A stretch of 37,680 nt of DNA from Runella sp. (GTDB lineage Bacteria > Bacteroidota > Bacteroidia > Cytophagales > Spirosomataceae): the NCBI RefSeq assembly GCF_027484545.1, contig NZ_JAIXST010000018.1:1-37680 (forward strand), in the 5' to 3' direction. This document shows positions 16,038 through 24,656 of this stretch, piece by piece; position 1 is the stretch's first letter; the number at the start of each line of letters is the position of its first letter. A program made the translations under genes and the position numbers. Under the pieces are notes generated by a model. That model saw only the letters and a list, made by a program, of their open reading frames with translations. It had not been told where the DNA came from and searched no databases.

Positions 16038-17321
16038 ATGACGATTTCTCAATTATACGATTGCTTTCGTGCCTGCAATAGCGTTTCGACCGATACCCGA
16101 CAAATTACCGAAGATTGTCTTTTTGTTGCCCTTCGCGGGGATAAATTTGACGGAAACCAATACGCCAAAGATGCACTGGAAAAGGGTGCAAAATATGCGA
16201 TTGTGGATAACCCAGATTTTGCTGTGGACAACCGTTATTTATTGGTAGACAACAGCTTAGAAGCCTTGCAGCAATTGGCTCACTACCACCGCAAACAGCT
16301 GACTATTCCAGTAGTAGGTCTGACCGGTTCCAATGGAAAAACCACTACCAAAGAATTGATAGCGGTAGTTTTAGGCAAAAAATACAAAACCTACGCCACC
16401 AAAGGTAATCTCAACAATCACATTGGTGTTCCGCTGACCTTGTTGGCAATTGACGAAAGTTACGAAATGGCCGTCGTTGAAATGGGAGCCAATCATCAAA
16501 AAGAAATCGAACTGCTTTGCAGCATTGCCGAGCCTACTCACGGATTGATTACCAACATTGGCAAAGCACATTTAGAAGGTTTCGGAGGGCTCAAAGGAGT
16601 GCGCAAAGGAAAAGGGGAATTGTATGATTGGTTGGCCGGCTCGGGAGGAAAGGTTTTTGTGAACGCAGCGAATTCAACGCTTTTGGAAATGGCACAGGAG
16701 CGTAATTTTAAGGAATCTGTCACTTATTTATCCAATAGCGACGCCCCCCAAATGCTCGAAAGCTCTCCTTTTGTAAGCTACCAAACTGCCGAAGAAAATA
16801 CCATTCAAACCCACCTGACGGGAAGGTATAATTTTGAAAATATTGCGGCCGCCTTGGCGATTGGAGCCTATTTTGGAGTATCTGACAGCGATGCCAACCA
16901 AGCCGTAGCCGATTACAATCCAACCAATAATCGTTCTCAAATCATTCAAAAAGGCACCAATACGCTGATTATGGATGCTTACAATGCCAACCCATCTTCC
17001 ATGGCGGCAGCGATAGAAAACTTCGGCAAACTTGAAGCGGAGCGTAAGATGGTGATTTTGGGCGATATGCTTGAATTAGGCGAAGAATCTCCCGAAGAAC
17101 ATTTGGCACTGGGAAAACTGGTAGCCCAACAGAAATTCGGCATCGTGATTTTAGCAGGAAAATTGATAAAAGATGCGCTGCCTGCCTTACCCAAAGCCTA
17201 CTACTTTCCTGATAAGTTTTCACTGCATAATTGGATTGTAGATCATCCCCAACACCACACACACGTACTGATCAAAGGCTCACGGGGCATGGGATTGGAA
17301 ACCGTAGTGCCTTATCTGTAA
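16038..17321 (+). CDS. murF: UDP-MurNAc-tripeptide–D-Ala-D-Ala ligase MurF
   Basis: A 427-residue cytoplasmic Mur ligase that adds D-Ala-D-Ala to the UDP-MurNAc-tripeptide using ATP. The N-terminal substrate domain includes STDTRQI and LFVALRGDKFDGN. The central ATPase domain has the loop GLTGSNGKTTTKEL (94–107), then GNLNNHIGVPLTLL and AVVEMGANHQKEI. The C-terminal domain has MDAYNANPSSMAAAI, VILGDMLELGE and LIKGSRGMGLE. Size is normal. Unlike in dcw clusters, no other mur gene is adjacent, which is common for murF in Bacteroidota. Confidence 0.95.
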   Translation: MTISQLYDCFRACNSVSTDTRQITEDCLFVALRGDKFDGNQYAKDALEKGAKYAIVDNPDFAVDNRYLLVDNSLEALQQLAHYHRKQLTIPVVGLTGSNGKTTTKELIAVVLGKKYKTYATKGNLNNHIGVPLTLLAIDESYEMAVVEMGANHQKEIELLCSIAEPTHGLITNIGKAHLEGFGGLKGVRKGKGELYDWLAGSGGKVFVNAANSTLLEMAQERNFKESVTYLSNSDAPQMLESSPFVSYQTAEENTIQTHLTGRYNFENIAAALAIGAYFGVSDSDANQAVADYNPTNNRSQIIQKGTNTLIMDAYNANPSSMAAAIENFGKLEAERKMVILGDMLELGEESPEEHLALGKLVAQQKFGIVILAGKLIKDALPALPKAYYFPDKFSLHNWIVDHPQHHTHVLIKGSRGMGLETVVPYL

Positions 17322-17417
17322 GCAGTTTGGGGACGTAAAGACCGTATTTTAAGGTAGTTATCCCGAGTTTTTAAACTTTCTTAAAAAATTAACACAAGGT
17401 TTTGGAATTCGATCTCT

Positions 17418-17425
17418 TAACTTTG
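17418..17425 (+). promoter_or_regulatory. -7 element upstream of the purF-like gene
   Basis: TAACTTTG matches TAnnTTTG exactly and lies 33 bases before ATG 17459. A TTTG at 17401–17404 is only 13 bases upstream, shorter than usual, so the -33 element is unclear. Confidence 0.45.
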
Positions 17426-17458
17426 TGTTAACAAATCGTCAACACTTCACACTCCCTG

Positions 17459-19366
17459 ATGAGCGACGTCATAAAGCACGAATGTGGGATTGCCCTCATT
17501 CGCCTCCGAAAGCCGTTTCAATATTATATTGATAAATACGGCACACCCCTTTACGCAGTTTATAAGTTACACACCTTGATGGAAAAACAGGTTAACCGCG
17601 GCCAAGATGGCGCGGGTGTGGCCAACATCAAATTAGAGGTACCTCCGGGTAGTCGCTATATTAGCCGCTACCGCTCGGTAGATGCCCAACCGGTCGCTGA
17701 AATTTTTCAGAAAGTCCAGAAGAAATTCAAAAAGGCTTTCAAAGAACTGAAAGGCGAACAAAAAGACCTTCGTTTCGATGCCAAATGGTTGCAGGAAAAC
17801 GTCGCTTTTACGGGCGAAGTTTGGTTGGGACACTTGCGTTACGGCACGCACGGGGCCAATGAAATCGAAAACTGCCACCCTATGCTACGCCAAAATAACT
17901 GGCGAAGCCGCAACTTGGTGGTAGCAGGAAACTTCAACATGACCAACGTGGACACGCTTTTCGACAAGCTTGTTTCGTTAGGGCAGCATCCCAAAGACCG
18001 TGTAGATACCGTAACGGTCATGGAAAAAATCGGTCATTTTTTGGACGAAGAAAACCAACGCGTTTTTGACCGTTTCAAAGGAATTTACGAAAACCCCGAT
18101 CTTTCTGACGTCATTGAAGACAACATGGACATGGTACGCGTGTTGCACCGTTCCTGCCGTGATTTCGACGGCGGTTTTGCCATGTGCGGAATGACGGGCT
18201 CAGGACAGGCTTTTGTGGTACGCGATCCTTCGGGTATTCGTCCAGCGTATTATTACGCAGACGATGAGGTAGTGGTTGTAGCTTCCGAAAAACCGGCCAT
18301 CAAGGCTGCCTTTAACGCCAATTATGGAGACATTAAGGAAATCAAGCCCGGCCATGCGCTGATTATTGATAAATACGGCGAATACGACCAACACCAAATT
18401 CTGAAGCCGCTCGAAAAACGTTCGTGCAGTTTTGAGCGTATTTATTTTTCCCGTGCTTCCGATCCAGATATTTACCATGAGCGCAAAATGCTTGGTAAAT
18501 TGCTGATTCCGCAAATTTTGGAAGAAATTGATTACGACCTCGAAAATACCGTTTTCTCTTACATTCCCAATACCGCCGAAACTGCCTTTTTTGGTTTGGT
18601 AGAAGGCGTGGAAGAGCATTTGGCGAAACAACGCAAAAAAGCAGTCTTGGACGGCAATCATTCATCGGAAGAACTTGACAAGATTTTGTCCTTCCGTCCG
18701 CGCATTGAAAAGTTGGTGTCCAAAGATGTGAAACAGCGCACGTTTATTGCCAGCGATGAATCGCGCGAGGAAATGGTCTCGCACGTGTATGACATGACCT
18801 ACGAAGTTGTAAAAAAAGGCGTAGATACGATTGTGGTCGTGGATGATTCCATTGTGCGCGGTACCACGTTGGAAAAAAGCATTTTGCGTCTATTGGACCG
18901 TTTAGGTCCTAAGAAAATTATTATCGTATCGTCGGCGCCGCAAATTCGCTACCCCGACTGCTACGGAATTGATATGTCGAAAGTGAAAGATTTTGTAGCG
19001 TTCCGTGCGGCATTATTGCTTCTGAAAGAGCGCGGTTTAGATAATCTCCGCGACGAAATCTACGCGCAATGCGTGGCTGCGCTTGAAACAGGAAATGCCA
19101 TGAACCAAAATTATGTAAAAGCACTGTTTGAGCGTTTTACTCCCGAGGAAGTATCGCGCAAAGTAGCTGACATTGTTCGTCCGAAAGATTTAAAAGCAGA
19201 ACTTTCCATTATTTTCCAAACGGTAGAAAACCTGCACAAAGCCTGTCCACATCACAGTGGTGATTGGTATTTTACGGGCAATTACCCAACTCCCGGCGGA
19301 AACCGCGTAGTAAACAAAGCCTACGTCAATTTCTACGAAGGACGCGGTGTGGTAAGAGCTTATTAA
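17459..19366 (+). CDS. purF: Amidophosphoribosyltransferase-like protein, long form (PurF family)
   Basis: A 635-residue class II glutamine amidotransferase fused to a phosphoribosyltransferase domain, the arrangement of PurF, which makes phosphoribosylamine from PRPP and glutamine. The likely nucleophile is C9 (HECGIALI), so a short N-terminal propeptide would have to be removed. Other glutaminase motifs are NRGQDGAG, LGHLRYGTHG and VAGNFNMTN. The PRPP loop is VVVVDDSIVRGTTLEKS (about 456–472). It is about 150 residues longer than standard PurF (about 470–510), with additions including KKFKKAFKELKG and the tail CPHHSGDWYFTGNYPTPGG. It stands alone between a promoter and a strong terminator. 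Confidence 0.82.
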   Translation: MSDVIKHECGIALIRLRKPFQYYIDKYGTPLYAVYKLHTLMEKQVNRGQDGAGVANIKLEVPPGSRYISRYRSVDAQPVAEIFQKVQKKFKKAFKELKGEQKDLRFDAKWLQENVAFTGEVWLGHLRYGTHGANEIENCHPMLRQNNWRSRNLVVAGNFNMTNVDTLFDKLVSLGQHPKDRVDTVTVMEKIGHFLDEENQRVFDRFKGIYENPDLSDVIEDNMDMVRVLHRSCRDFDGGFAMCGMTGSGQAFVVRDPSGIRPAYYYADDEVVVVASEKPAIKAAFNANYGDIKEIKPGHALIIDKYGEYDQHQILKPLEKRSCSFERIYFSRASDPDIYHERKMLGKLLIPQILEEIDYDLENTVFSYIPNTAETAFFGLVEGVEEHLAKQRKKAVLDGNHSSEELDKILSFRPRIEKLVSKDVKQRTFIASDESREEMVSHVYDMTYEVVKKGVDTIVVVDDSIVRGTTLEKSILRLLDRLGPKKIIIVSSAPQIRYPDCYGIDMSKVKDFVAFRAALLLLKERGLDNLRDEIYAQCVAALETGNAMNQNYVKALFERFTPEEVSRKVADIVRPKDLKAELSIIFQTVENLHKACPHHSGDWYFTGNYPTPGGNRVVNKAYVNFYEGRGVVRAY

Positions 19367-19394
19367 TAATCGTTAACGGTTATCCGTTAATCGT

Positions 19395-19430
19395 AAAGCC
19401 CTGTCAGCAAAAATACTGACAGGGCTTTTT
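19395..19430 (+). terminator. Rho-independent terminator after the purF-like gene
   Basis: Perfect 13-base arms AAAGCCCTGTCAG (19395–19407) and CTGACAGGGCTTT (19416–19428), loop of eight bases, ending in five T. A smaller TTAACGG/CCGTTAA inverted repeat precedes it. Confidence 0.9.
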
Positions 19431-19509
19431 GTTTTGTTTGCCTTCACTATTTTTTGTTACCTAATTCCAATTGTGTATCATTAAAAATCAGTTTTAGCAT
19501 TTTTGGATG

Positions 19510-19517
19510 TAACTTTG
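19510..19517 (+). promoter_or_regulatory. -7 element upstream of the Rpn-like gene
   Basis: TAACTTTG matches TAnnTTTG exactly, 19 bases before ATG 19537. T-rich sequence lies at the -33 position. Confidence 0.45.
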
Positions 19518-19536
19518 TTAAAAGTAAAATGGTACT

Positions 19537-20397
19537 ATGAAATTTGTAGATGTAAAAAACGACGTCGCTTTTCGGAAAGTTTTCGGCAATGAAAACCGAA
19601 AAGAAACTCTTATCTCTTTCCTAAATGCAATTTTAGGTTTTCATGGAAATCAACGGATTACCAAAGTAAACATTCTCAATCCTTATCAGCTTCCAAAGTT
19701 AAAAGGAGGCAAGGTAACAATCATTGATGTCAAAGCAACCGACTATATGGGCCGTTCGTTTATTATCGAAATGCAGGTGGCTGACATAGATGGTTTTGAC
19801 AAAAGAGTATTGTATTATACCTCTAAAAGTTACGCAGATCAAATAAAACGGGGCGATTTTTATAGAAAGCTGTAACCGGTTATTTTCATTGGAATACTTG
19901 ATTTTGAGCATACTCAAAATCCAAATTACATCAGCCGCAGTCAGGTACGAGATATTGAGACAGGTGAACAGACTATTAAAGACGTCGAATTTAACTACAT
20001 CGAACTTCCTAAATTCAACAAAGAGTTGTCTGAATTGAAAACCCTGACGGAAAAATGGGTGTATTTTATAAAAAATGCTGAAAATCTGGAAGTTATCCCT
20101 AAAAACATCCACGATGCGGGCTTAAAATCAGCCTATGAAGAAGCCAATATTCAAACGTGGACACAGGAAGAATTAGATGCCTACGATTATGTTTTTATGC
20201 GCGAAGAAGATGAACGTGCTAAATACGATAAAGCAATAAAAAACGCAGTGAAAAGTGCCGTAAAAAGTGCTGTAAAAGCAAAAGAAGAAGAATTAGTGAT
20301 TGGACTTTGGAAAAATGGAGTTCCAACGGATGTCATTTCCAAATCTGCTAAATTGCCAATTGAACAGGTACAGGAAATTTTGGAAAAATACACATAA
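19537..20397 (+). pseudogene. Rpn family recombination-promoting nuclease, in-frame stop
   Basis: Two segments in the same frame form one 286-codon gene with a single TAA at codon 113 (19873–19875). The first part reads VDVKNDVAFRKVFGNE, ETLISFLNAIL, IIDVKATDYMGRSFIIEMQV. This is the PD-(D/E)XK core of the Rpn/PDDEXK transposase-like family with D…E-x-Q. Directly after the stop comes PVIFIGILDFEH, which continues the family pattern (K/E-L-K-P-V-I), so a one-base change such as AAA or GAA to TAA explains the break. The C-terminal part has NAVKSAVKSAVKAKEEE repeats and a helix-turn-helix-like end. Such proteins are DNA nucleases proposed to promote recombination. The start of the next gene lies 2 bases beyond the stop. 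Confidence 0.85.
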
Positions 20398-20399
20398 AA

Positions 20400-21323
20400 A
20401 TGAAACCCCTCTCCCGCCGCCGCTTTCTTCAATCTTCCTCGCTATTGGCCGGTACTGCGCTATTACCCCAATTTAGGTTGGCGCCGAATTCATTGCGCTT
20501 GGGTGGCCCTATCTTTTTAAAAAGCGATGACCCGGTAGAATTGGCGAAAGAGCATCGACGTTTGGGGTACAGTGCTGCTTATGTACCTGCGGTAAAAGTG
20601 GGAGAAACAGCTAAAATCCAGGCCATTCGGAAAGCGTTTGCGGAGCAGAATATCATTATTGCCGAAGTAGGCGCGTGGGTCAATATGCTCGACCAAGACG
20701 CCGAAAAACGAAAGAAAAACATCGATTACGTTACCGAACGGCTGGCATTGGCGGAGGAAATTGGCGCATTGACCTGCATTGATATTGCGGGTTCGTACAA
20801 TCCCAAACACTGGGACGGACCAGATGCACGAAATTTGACCAAAGACTATTTTGATGCCACGGTCGAAAACTGCCGCAAAGTAATTGACGCCGTAAAACCC
20901 AAAACGACCAAATTTGCATTAGAAATGATGGGTTGGAGCTTACCCAACGATGCCGATTCCTGCCTGAGATTCATTAAAGCCATTGACCGACCAGCCTTTG
21001 CGGCCCACGTCGATATTGCCAACATCATCAATTCTCCCGAACGGTTTTATCAAAATACGGCATTGATTAACGATACTTTCAAAAAGCTTGGGAAGTGGAT
21101 CGTGTCTTGCCACGCCAAAGATGTCGTGGGAAAAGATGTACATTTTGCCGAAACCATGCCTGGGCGGGGAAGTATGGACTATGCGGCTTACCTGCGAAAT
21201 GTAACAGCGCTGCCACGCGAAGTGCCTTTGATGCTGGAACACCTGCGTACTGCCGAAGAATACGACGAAGCACGATTGTATGTTATGAAAGTAGCGAAAG
21301 AAACGGGTATCTCATTGACGTAA
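20400..21323 (+). CDS. Tat-exported sugar phosphate isomerase/epimerase-like TIM barrel
   Basis: A 307-residue protein of the xylose isomerase-like TIM barrel superfamily. The N-terminus SRRRFLQSSSLLAGTALLP is a twin-arginine signal. Barrel motifs include AEVGAWVNMLD, a metal-ligand Glu in FALEMMGW (about 167–174), the Asp/His pair of AAHVDIANI, the His of VSCHAKDV, and a final Glu in LMLEHL (about 281–286). These match the E-D-H-E metal set of the family. Many secreted Bacteroidota members work on sugar or inositol derivatives; the substrate here is unknown. It follows the broken Rpn gene by 2 bases and ends at a strong terminator. Confidence 0.8.
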   Translation: MKPLSRRRFLQSSSLLAGTALLPQFRLAPNSLRLGGPIFLKSDDPVELAKEHRRLGYSAAYVPAVKVGETAKIQAIRKAFAEQNIIIAEVGAWVNMLDQDAEKRKKNIDYVTERLALAEEIGALTCIDIAGSYNPKHWDGPDARNLTKDYFDATVENCRKVIDAVKPKTTKFALEMMGWSLPNDADSCLRFIKAIDRPAFAAHVDIANIINSPERFYQNTALINDTFKKLGKWIVSCHAKDVVGKDVHFAETMPGRGSMDYAAYLRNVTALPREVPLMLEHLRTAEEYDEARLYVMKVAKETGISLT

Positions 21324-21342
21324 TAGCTATTTTTTCTGATTT

Positions 21343-21386
21343 AAACCCTGATAGCGTTTGGAACGCTGTCAGGGTTTGTTTTTTGT
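21343..21386 (+). terminator. Rho-independent terminator after the isomerase/epimerase-like gene
   Basis: Sixteen-base arms AAACCCTGATAGCGTT (21343–21358) and AACGCTGTCAGGGTTT (21362–21377) pair with one G·U around a three-base loop, followed by a T-rich run. Confidence 0.9.
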
Positions 21387-21512
21387 CCCATTTATCAGAA
21401 CATTCGTCACAGTTTTTACATTGGGGTAAGCGCTACGGGTACCTTTGAGCCATCAAATACCCATTAACAGCCATTTTTCTTTTTTCTGCATAACAAAATC
21501 CTGACTAAACCT

Positions 21513-23093
21513 ATGACTCTTCAACGCTTCCGTCAAATCGAATTTTGGGTGATTACGGCCCTGGTTGCATTGTTTTTATTAATCACACTTGCCACTGATT
21601 ACCACAATTTTTCACGCGTGTGGTTTCACATTGATGCCCTTGAACAGAATCGTATTTTACTCCGCTACGATTGGGTAATGAATGGGCTATGGCCTATCCT
21701 GAGTGTTTTCCTGACCTTGTATGGCAGTTGGTACGCGCTGAATTACGTCATTATTCCAAGATATTGGCCCAATAATCTCAATTTTTTCGCGCTTGGATGG
21801 ATATTGATTGGCATTGTTGTGCTGACGGGAGCTTGGAGTTATTTGTATTTCTGGGAAGGACTTGATTTTCGACACGATATAAATTACAAAATTATTGGCG
21901 CGAAAATTTGGTCTTCTTTTCGCCTCAGAAACTTAGCTTTACTCAGTGGTGGTCTGTTCTTGGCTTTGTCCTTATACACTCTTCTTTCTCAGGCCTATCA
22001 ATGGGCGCTGCAACAACCGGAAACGGATCCCAACCCAAACCAAAAAGTCATTAAAGATGGCAGCATTTTGGCATTTATTGGATTTGTGCTGTGGATTGCT
22101 TCCCAAATCACGGCGCTTAATTTGTTCCTTATCCCCGGTTTGATTTGGGTACAGGGCGCATTTCTTCACGCTTATTTGTATCATCACAACCTGCTGAGAT
22201 GGAGAACGTTTACTTTTCGTAAAAGTCATGAGAATCGCCAAGCCTTCTTGATCTTGTTAACTACTTTTGCTATTAGTTTCGGCAGCAGTATAGTTTTGGT
22301 TTTGCTTCATGACTCATTTCGAAATTACTTGTATGGCTCCAATGTAGGAGATATTCTTGCATTTTGGCTGGTTTCCTGGCTGGGAGCAGTTGCTGTTACG
22401 TTGATTCGCCAGTTTATGGTGAAGCCGCTGGAAACCAACCTCAACCGCAATGTAGCCGAACTTTCCGCCCTGCGTGCCCAAATCAATCCGCATTTTTTGT
22501 TCAACGCCATGAACACGCTGTATGCCACAGCCATTGAGGAAAAAGCTGAACGGACTTCACAGGGGATTCAGCAACTGTCGGACATGATGCGCTTTATGAT
22601 GCATGAAAATAATCAAGACCAAATTGACGTACAACAGGAAGTAACCTATCTGCGAAACTATATTGATTTACAGCGACTTCGGCTAACAGAAACTGATAAA
22701 CTGGAGTTAAAAGTGGACTTAGACGATACGCTTTGCCTTCGGAGTATTGCCCCGATGTTGCTGATACCTTTTGTGGAAAATGCGTTTAAACACGGCATCA
22801 GTCTGCGTAATCAATCCTGGATTTACATTAAATTGTACTGCCAACAGGACCAACTTCATTTTTCCGTTTTTAACAGCCTACACCCGCGCCACGAAGAAGA
22901 CCCCGAAAAACACTCTTCCGGAATTGGGTTGGTCAATGTTCAAAAACGTCTTGAATTGCTCTATCCTAAAAACCATCAGCTTCAAATTCACCGTACCGAA
23001 AAAGAGTTTTCGGTGAATCTCGTGATTGACCAATCGGCCAAGAAGTCGCGGCGAATGGTATCAAAAATTTCACCGAATCAAATGCCCGTTTGA
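21513..23093 (+). CDS. LytS-type sensor histidine kinase
   Basis: A 526-residue membrane kinase. The N-terminal ~300 residues contain several hydrophobic segments (about 12–32, 56–80, 92–112, 138–160, 185–213, 244–266, 280–298) with no recognised ligand-binding domain. The His_kinase (PF06580-like) region begins at LSALRAQINPHFLFNAMNTLY, with H327 as phosphoacceptor. The HATPase domain shows LLIPFVENAFKHG (N box, about 417–428) and SSGIGLVNVQKRLELLYP (G box, about 468–485). It would sense an envelope or small-molecule signal and phosphorylate the LytTR regulator encoded 155 bases downstream on the same strand. Confidence 0.9.
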   Translation: MTLQRFRQIEFWVITALVALFLLITLATDYHNFSRVWFHIDALEQNRILLRYDWVMNGLWPILSVFLTLYGSWYALNYVIIPRYWPNNLNFFALGWILIGIVVLTGAWSYLYFWEGLDFRHDINYKIIGAKIWSSFRLRNLALLSGGLFLALSLYTLLSQAYQWALQQPETDPNPNQKVIKDGSILAFIGFVLWIASQITALNLFLIPGLIWVQGAFLHAYLYHHNLLRWRTFTFRKSHENRQAFLILLTTFAISFGSSIVLVLLHDSFRNYLYGSNVGDILAFWLVSWLGAVAVTLIRQFMVKPLETNLNRNVAELSALRAQINPHFLFNAMNTLYATAIEEKAERTSQGIQQLSDMMRFMMHENNQDQIDVQQEVTYLRNYIDLQRLRLTETDKLELKVDLDDTLCLRSIAPMLLIPFVENAFKHGISLRNQSWIYIKLYCQQDQLHFSVFNSLHPRHEEDPEKHSSGIGLVNVQKRLELLYPKNHQLQIHRTEKEFSVNLVIDQSAKKSRRMVSKISPNQMPV

Positions 23094-23195
23094 CTGACCT
23101 TATTTGAACAGAACTTACTGCCAAAGTCGTTTGGCACGTGCATAAATGGTAACAGTGACCAAAATCAATTCTATCAAGATGAATTACTTTGTAAG

Positions 23196-23221
23196 AATTA
23201 AGAATCAATAAATTCTTAATT
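23196..23221. repeat. AT-rich inverted repeat ahead of the LytTR gene
   Basis: AATTAAGAA (23196–23204) and TTCTTAATT (23213–23221) form perfect 9-base arms with an 8-base spacer, ending 27 bases before the regulator start. It may be a protein-binding site or a weak hairpin in the leader. Confidence 0.5.
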
Positions 23222-23248
23222 TTAACTGTTTATAAACTGGTTAAATGA

Positions 23249-23968
23249 ATGATTGCCATCGCGATAGACGACGAACCCAAAGCACTTGATATTGTACGCG
23301 TTTTTGCCGAGAAAGTACCGTTTCTGGAGCTGAAAGCAACTTTTCAGGACGCTTTTGAAGCACTGGATTTTCTCCAAAAAGAAGCGGTAGATTTGATTTT
23401 TTTGGACATTAAAATGCCCGACATTTCGGGACTTGAATTCTTAAAAATACTTTCCAATCCCCCTTTGGTCATTTTCACAACGGCCTACGCCGAACATGCC
23501 GTGCAGAGTTACGACTTCGATGCGATTGATTATTTGCTCAAACCATTTGCCCTCAGCCGATTCTTAAAAGCCTGTACCAAAGCCAACGAAGTACTGAAAA
23601 TCAGAAGCGGAGCTACGCAAGACGAAAGCAAGCGTGAGTTGGTTCTAAATAGCGGACCCACACCTACTGCTTTGGAAAGTATCTTTGTTAAAAACAGCTA
23701 CGAGCAAGTCCGGGTAATGTTGGACGATATTTTGTATTTAGAAGCAGGAGGAAATTATGTGGTTTTTGTCACCAAACAGCAAAAAATTGCCTCTCGCATG
23801 ACCATGAGCGAAGCTAAAAATTTATTACCCAAAGAACGTTTTGTACGGATTCACCGCTCCTACATCGTAGCCAAAGACAAAATTGAACGGTTTGACCGAT
23901 ACGAAGTATGTATTCAAAATCAGCTCATTCCGATTGGGGCCAATTACAGTACTTCGCATTTGAAATAA
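23249..23968 (+). CDS. LytTR family response regulator
   Basis: A 239-residue two-domain regulator. The receiver domain (about 1–118) has the acidic pair D7/D8, phosphoacceptor D53 (DLIFLDIKMPD), T77/T78 and K98 (DYLLKPF). The LytTR DNA-binding domain (about 140–237) reads SIFVKNSYEQVRVMLDDILY, GGNYVVFVT, then KERFVRIHRSYIVA, IERFDRYEV and LIPIGANY. LytTR proteins bind paired imperfect direct repeats upstream of target genes. It is the partner of the LytS-type kinase just upstream. ATG 23249 gives the normal receiver N-terminus. Confidence 0.92.
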   Translation: MIAIAIDDEPKALDIVRVFAEKVPFLELKATFQDAFEALDFLQKEAVDLIFLDIKMPDISGLEFLKILSNPPLVIFTTAYAEHAVQSYDFDAIDYLLKPFALSRFLKACTKANEVLKIRSGATQDESKRELVLNSGPTPTALESIFVKNSYEQVRVMLDDILYLEAGGNYVVFVTKQQKIASRMTMSEAKNLLPKERFVRIHRSYIVAKDKIERFDRYEVCIQNQLIPIGANYSTSHLK

Positions 23969-24131
23969 ATTCAACTCTCCTCCTATTTTACAAAACAGCG
24001 ATTGCCGTAGTCAGTATCTCCACTGTCCACTTCATTTGAGCCTAAATTTCTTTCTTCTATAGTAAAAATTGCGGTGAAATTTTATAAATTTCTACCCGAA
24101 TTATTTCTACCAAACCTAACCTTTTACTGCA

Positions 24132-24547
24132 ATGAAATCTTTACAAATCAACTACTTGGCTGTATTGGCCGCTGCTATTGTCACTTTTATTTTAGGCGTT
24201 GCCTGGTACATCGGTTTCAGCGAGCCTTGGATGAAATTGGCCAGCCTTACCGAAGCCCAAATACAGGCAAACGGTGGCGGGGGCTTTGCCTACATCATCA
24301 GTTTTATCACCTATATTTTGGGGCGTACGCCTTGGCTATTTTGTTCAAATCCATGAAGATCAGTACCGTACAAACGGGTGCCATGACAGGGGCATTGATT
24401 GGGGCGTTGATTGTGGGTGGCAATATTTTTACTAACAATGCTTACGAGTTAAAACCCGTTGGGCTATCTATCCTGAATGCAGGGTTCAGCGCCATCAGCG
24501 GGGCAGCGATGGGGGCGATTTTGGGCGGATGGAAGAAGTATAAATAA
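24132..24547 (+). pseudogene. DUF1761 small membrane protein, frameshifted
   Basis: ATG 24132 opens MKSLQINYLAVLAAAIVTF with LGVAWYIGFSEPWMKL, the DUF1761 start. At a G4 run (24320–24323) the frame changes. Upstream ISFITYILG must be joined to AYALAILFKSM in another frame, which continues as TGALIGALIVGGNIF and ends SGAAMGAILGGWKKYK at 24547. One extra G restores a protein of about 138 residues with four TMs, the normal size. As written the protein would end at 24356 after a short nonsense tail. Function of the family is unknown. A strong hairpin terminator follows. Confidence 0.75.
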
Positions 24548-24567
24548 GCGAATAGTGAAAAAACTGT

Positions 24568-24621
24568 AAAAAAGCACCCGTCGGACGGGCTTCTCCCGTT
24601 TAAACCGACCGATGCTTTTTT
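24568..24621 (+). terminator. Terminator between the DUF1761 gene and the first MFS gene
   Basis: AAAAAAGCA (24568–24576) pairs with TGCTTTTTT (24613–24621), with inner stems GTCGG/CCGAC and ACGGG/CCCGT separated by a three-base internal loop. The A and T ends suit action on both strands. Confidence 0.75.
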
Positions 24622-24656
24622 GTATTATTGCAAAAAAATCCATAACCCCTTAACAC

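Noticed and set aside
18200-18661. 153-codon minus-strand open frame
   Set aside because: It is an antisense shadow of the purF-like gene, whose motifs cover the region.
24074-24547. 157-residue independent protein in the second DUF1761 frame
   Set aside because: Its first half is not DUF1761-like; only the part after the G run makes sense, as continuation of the ATG 24132 frame.
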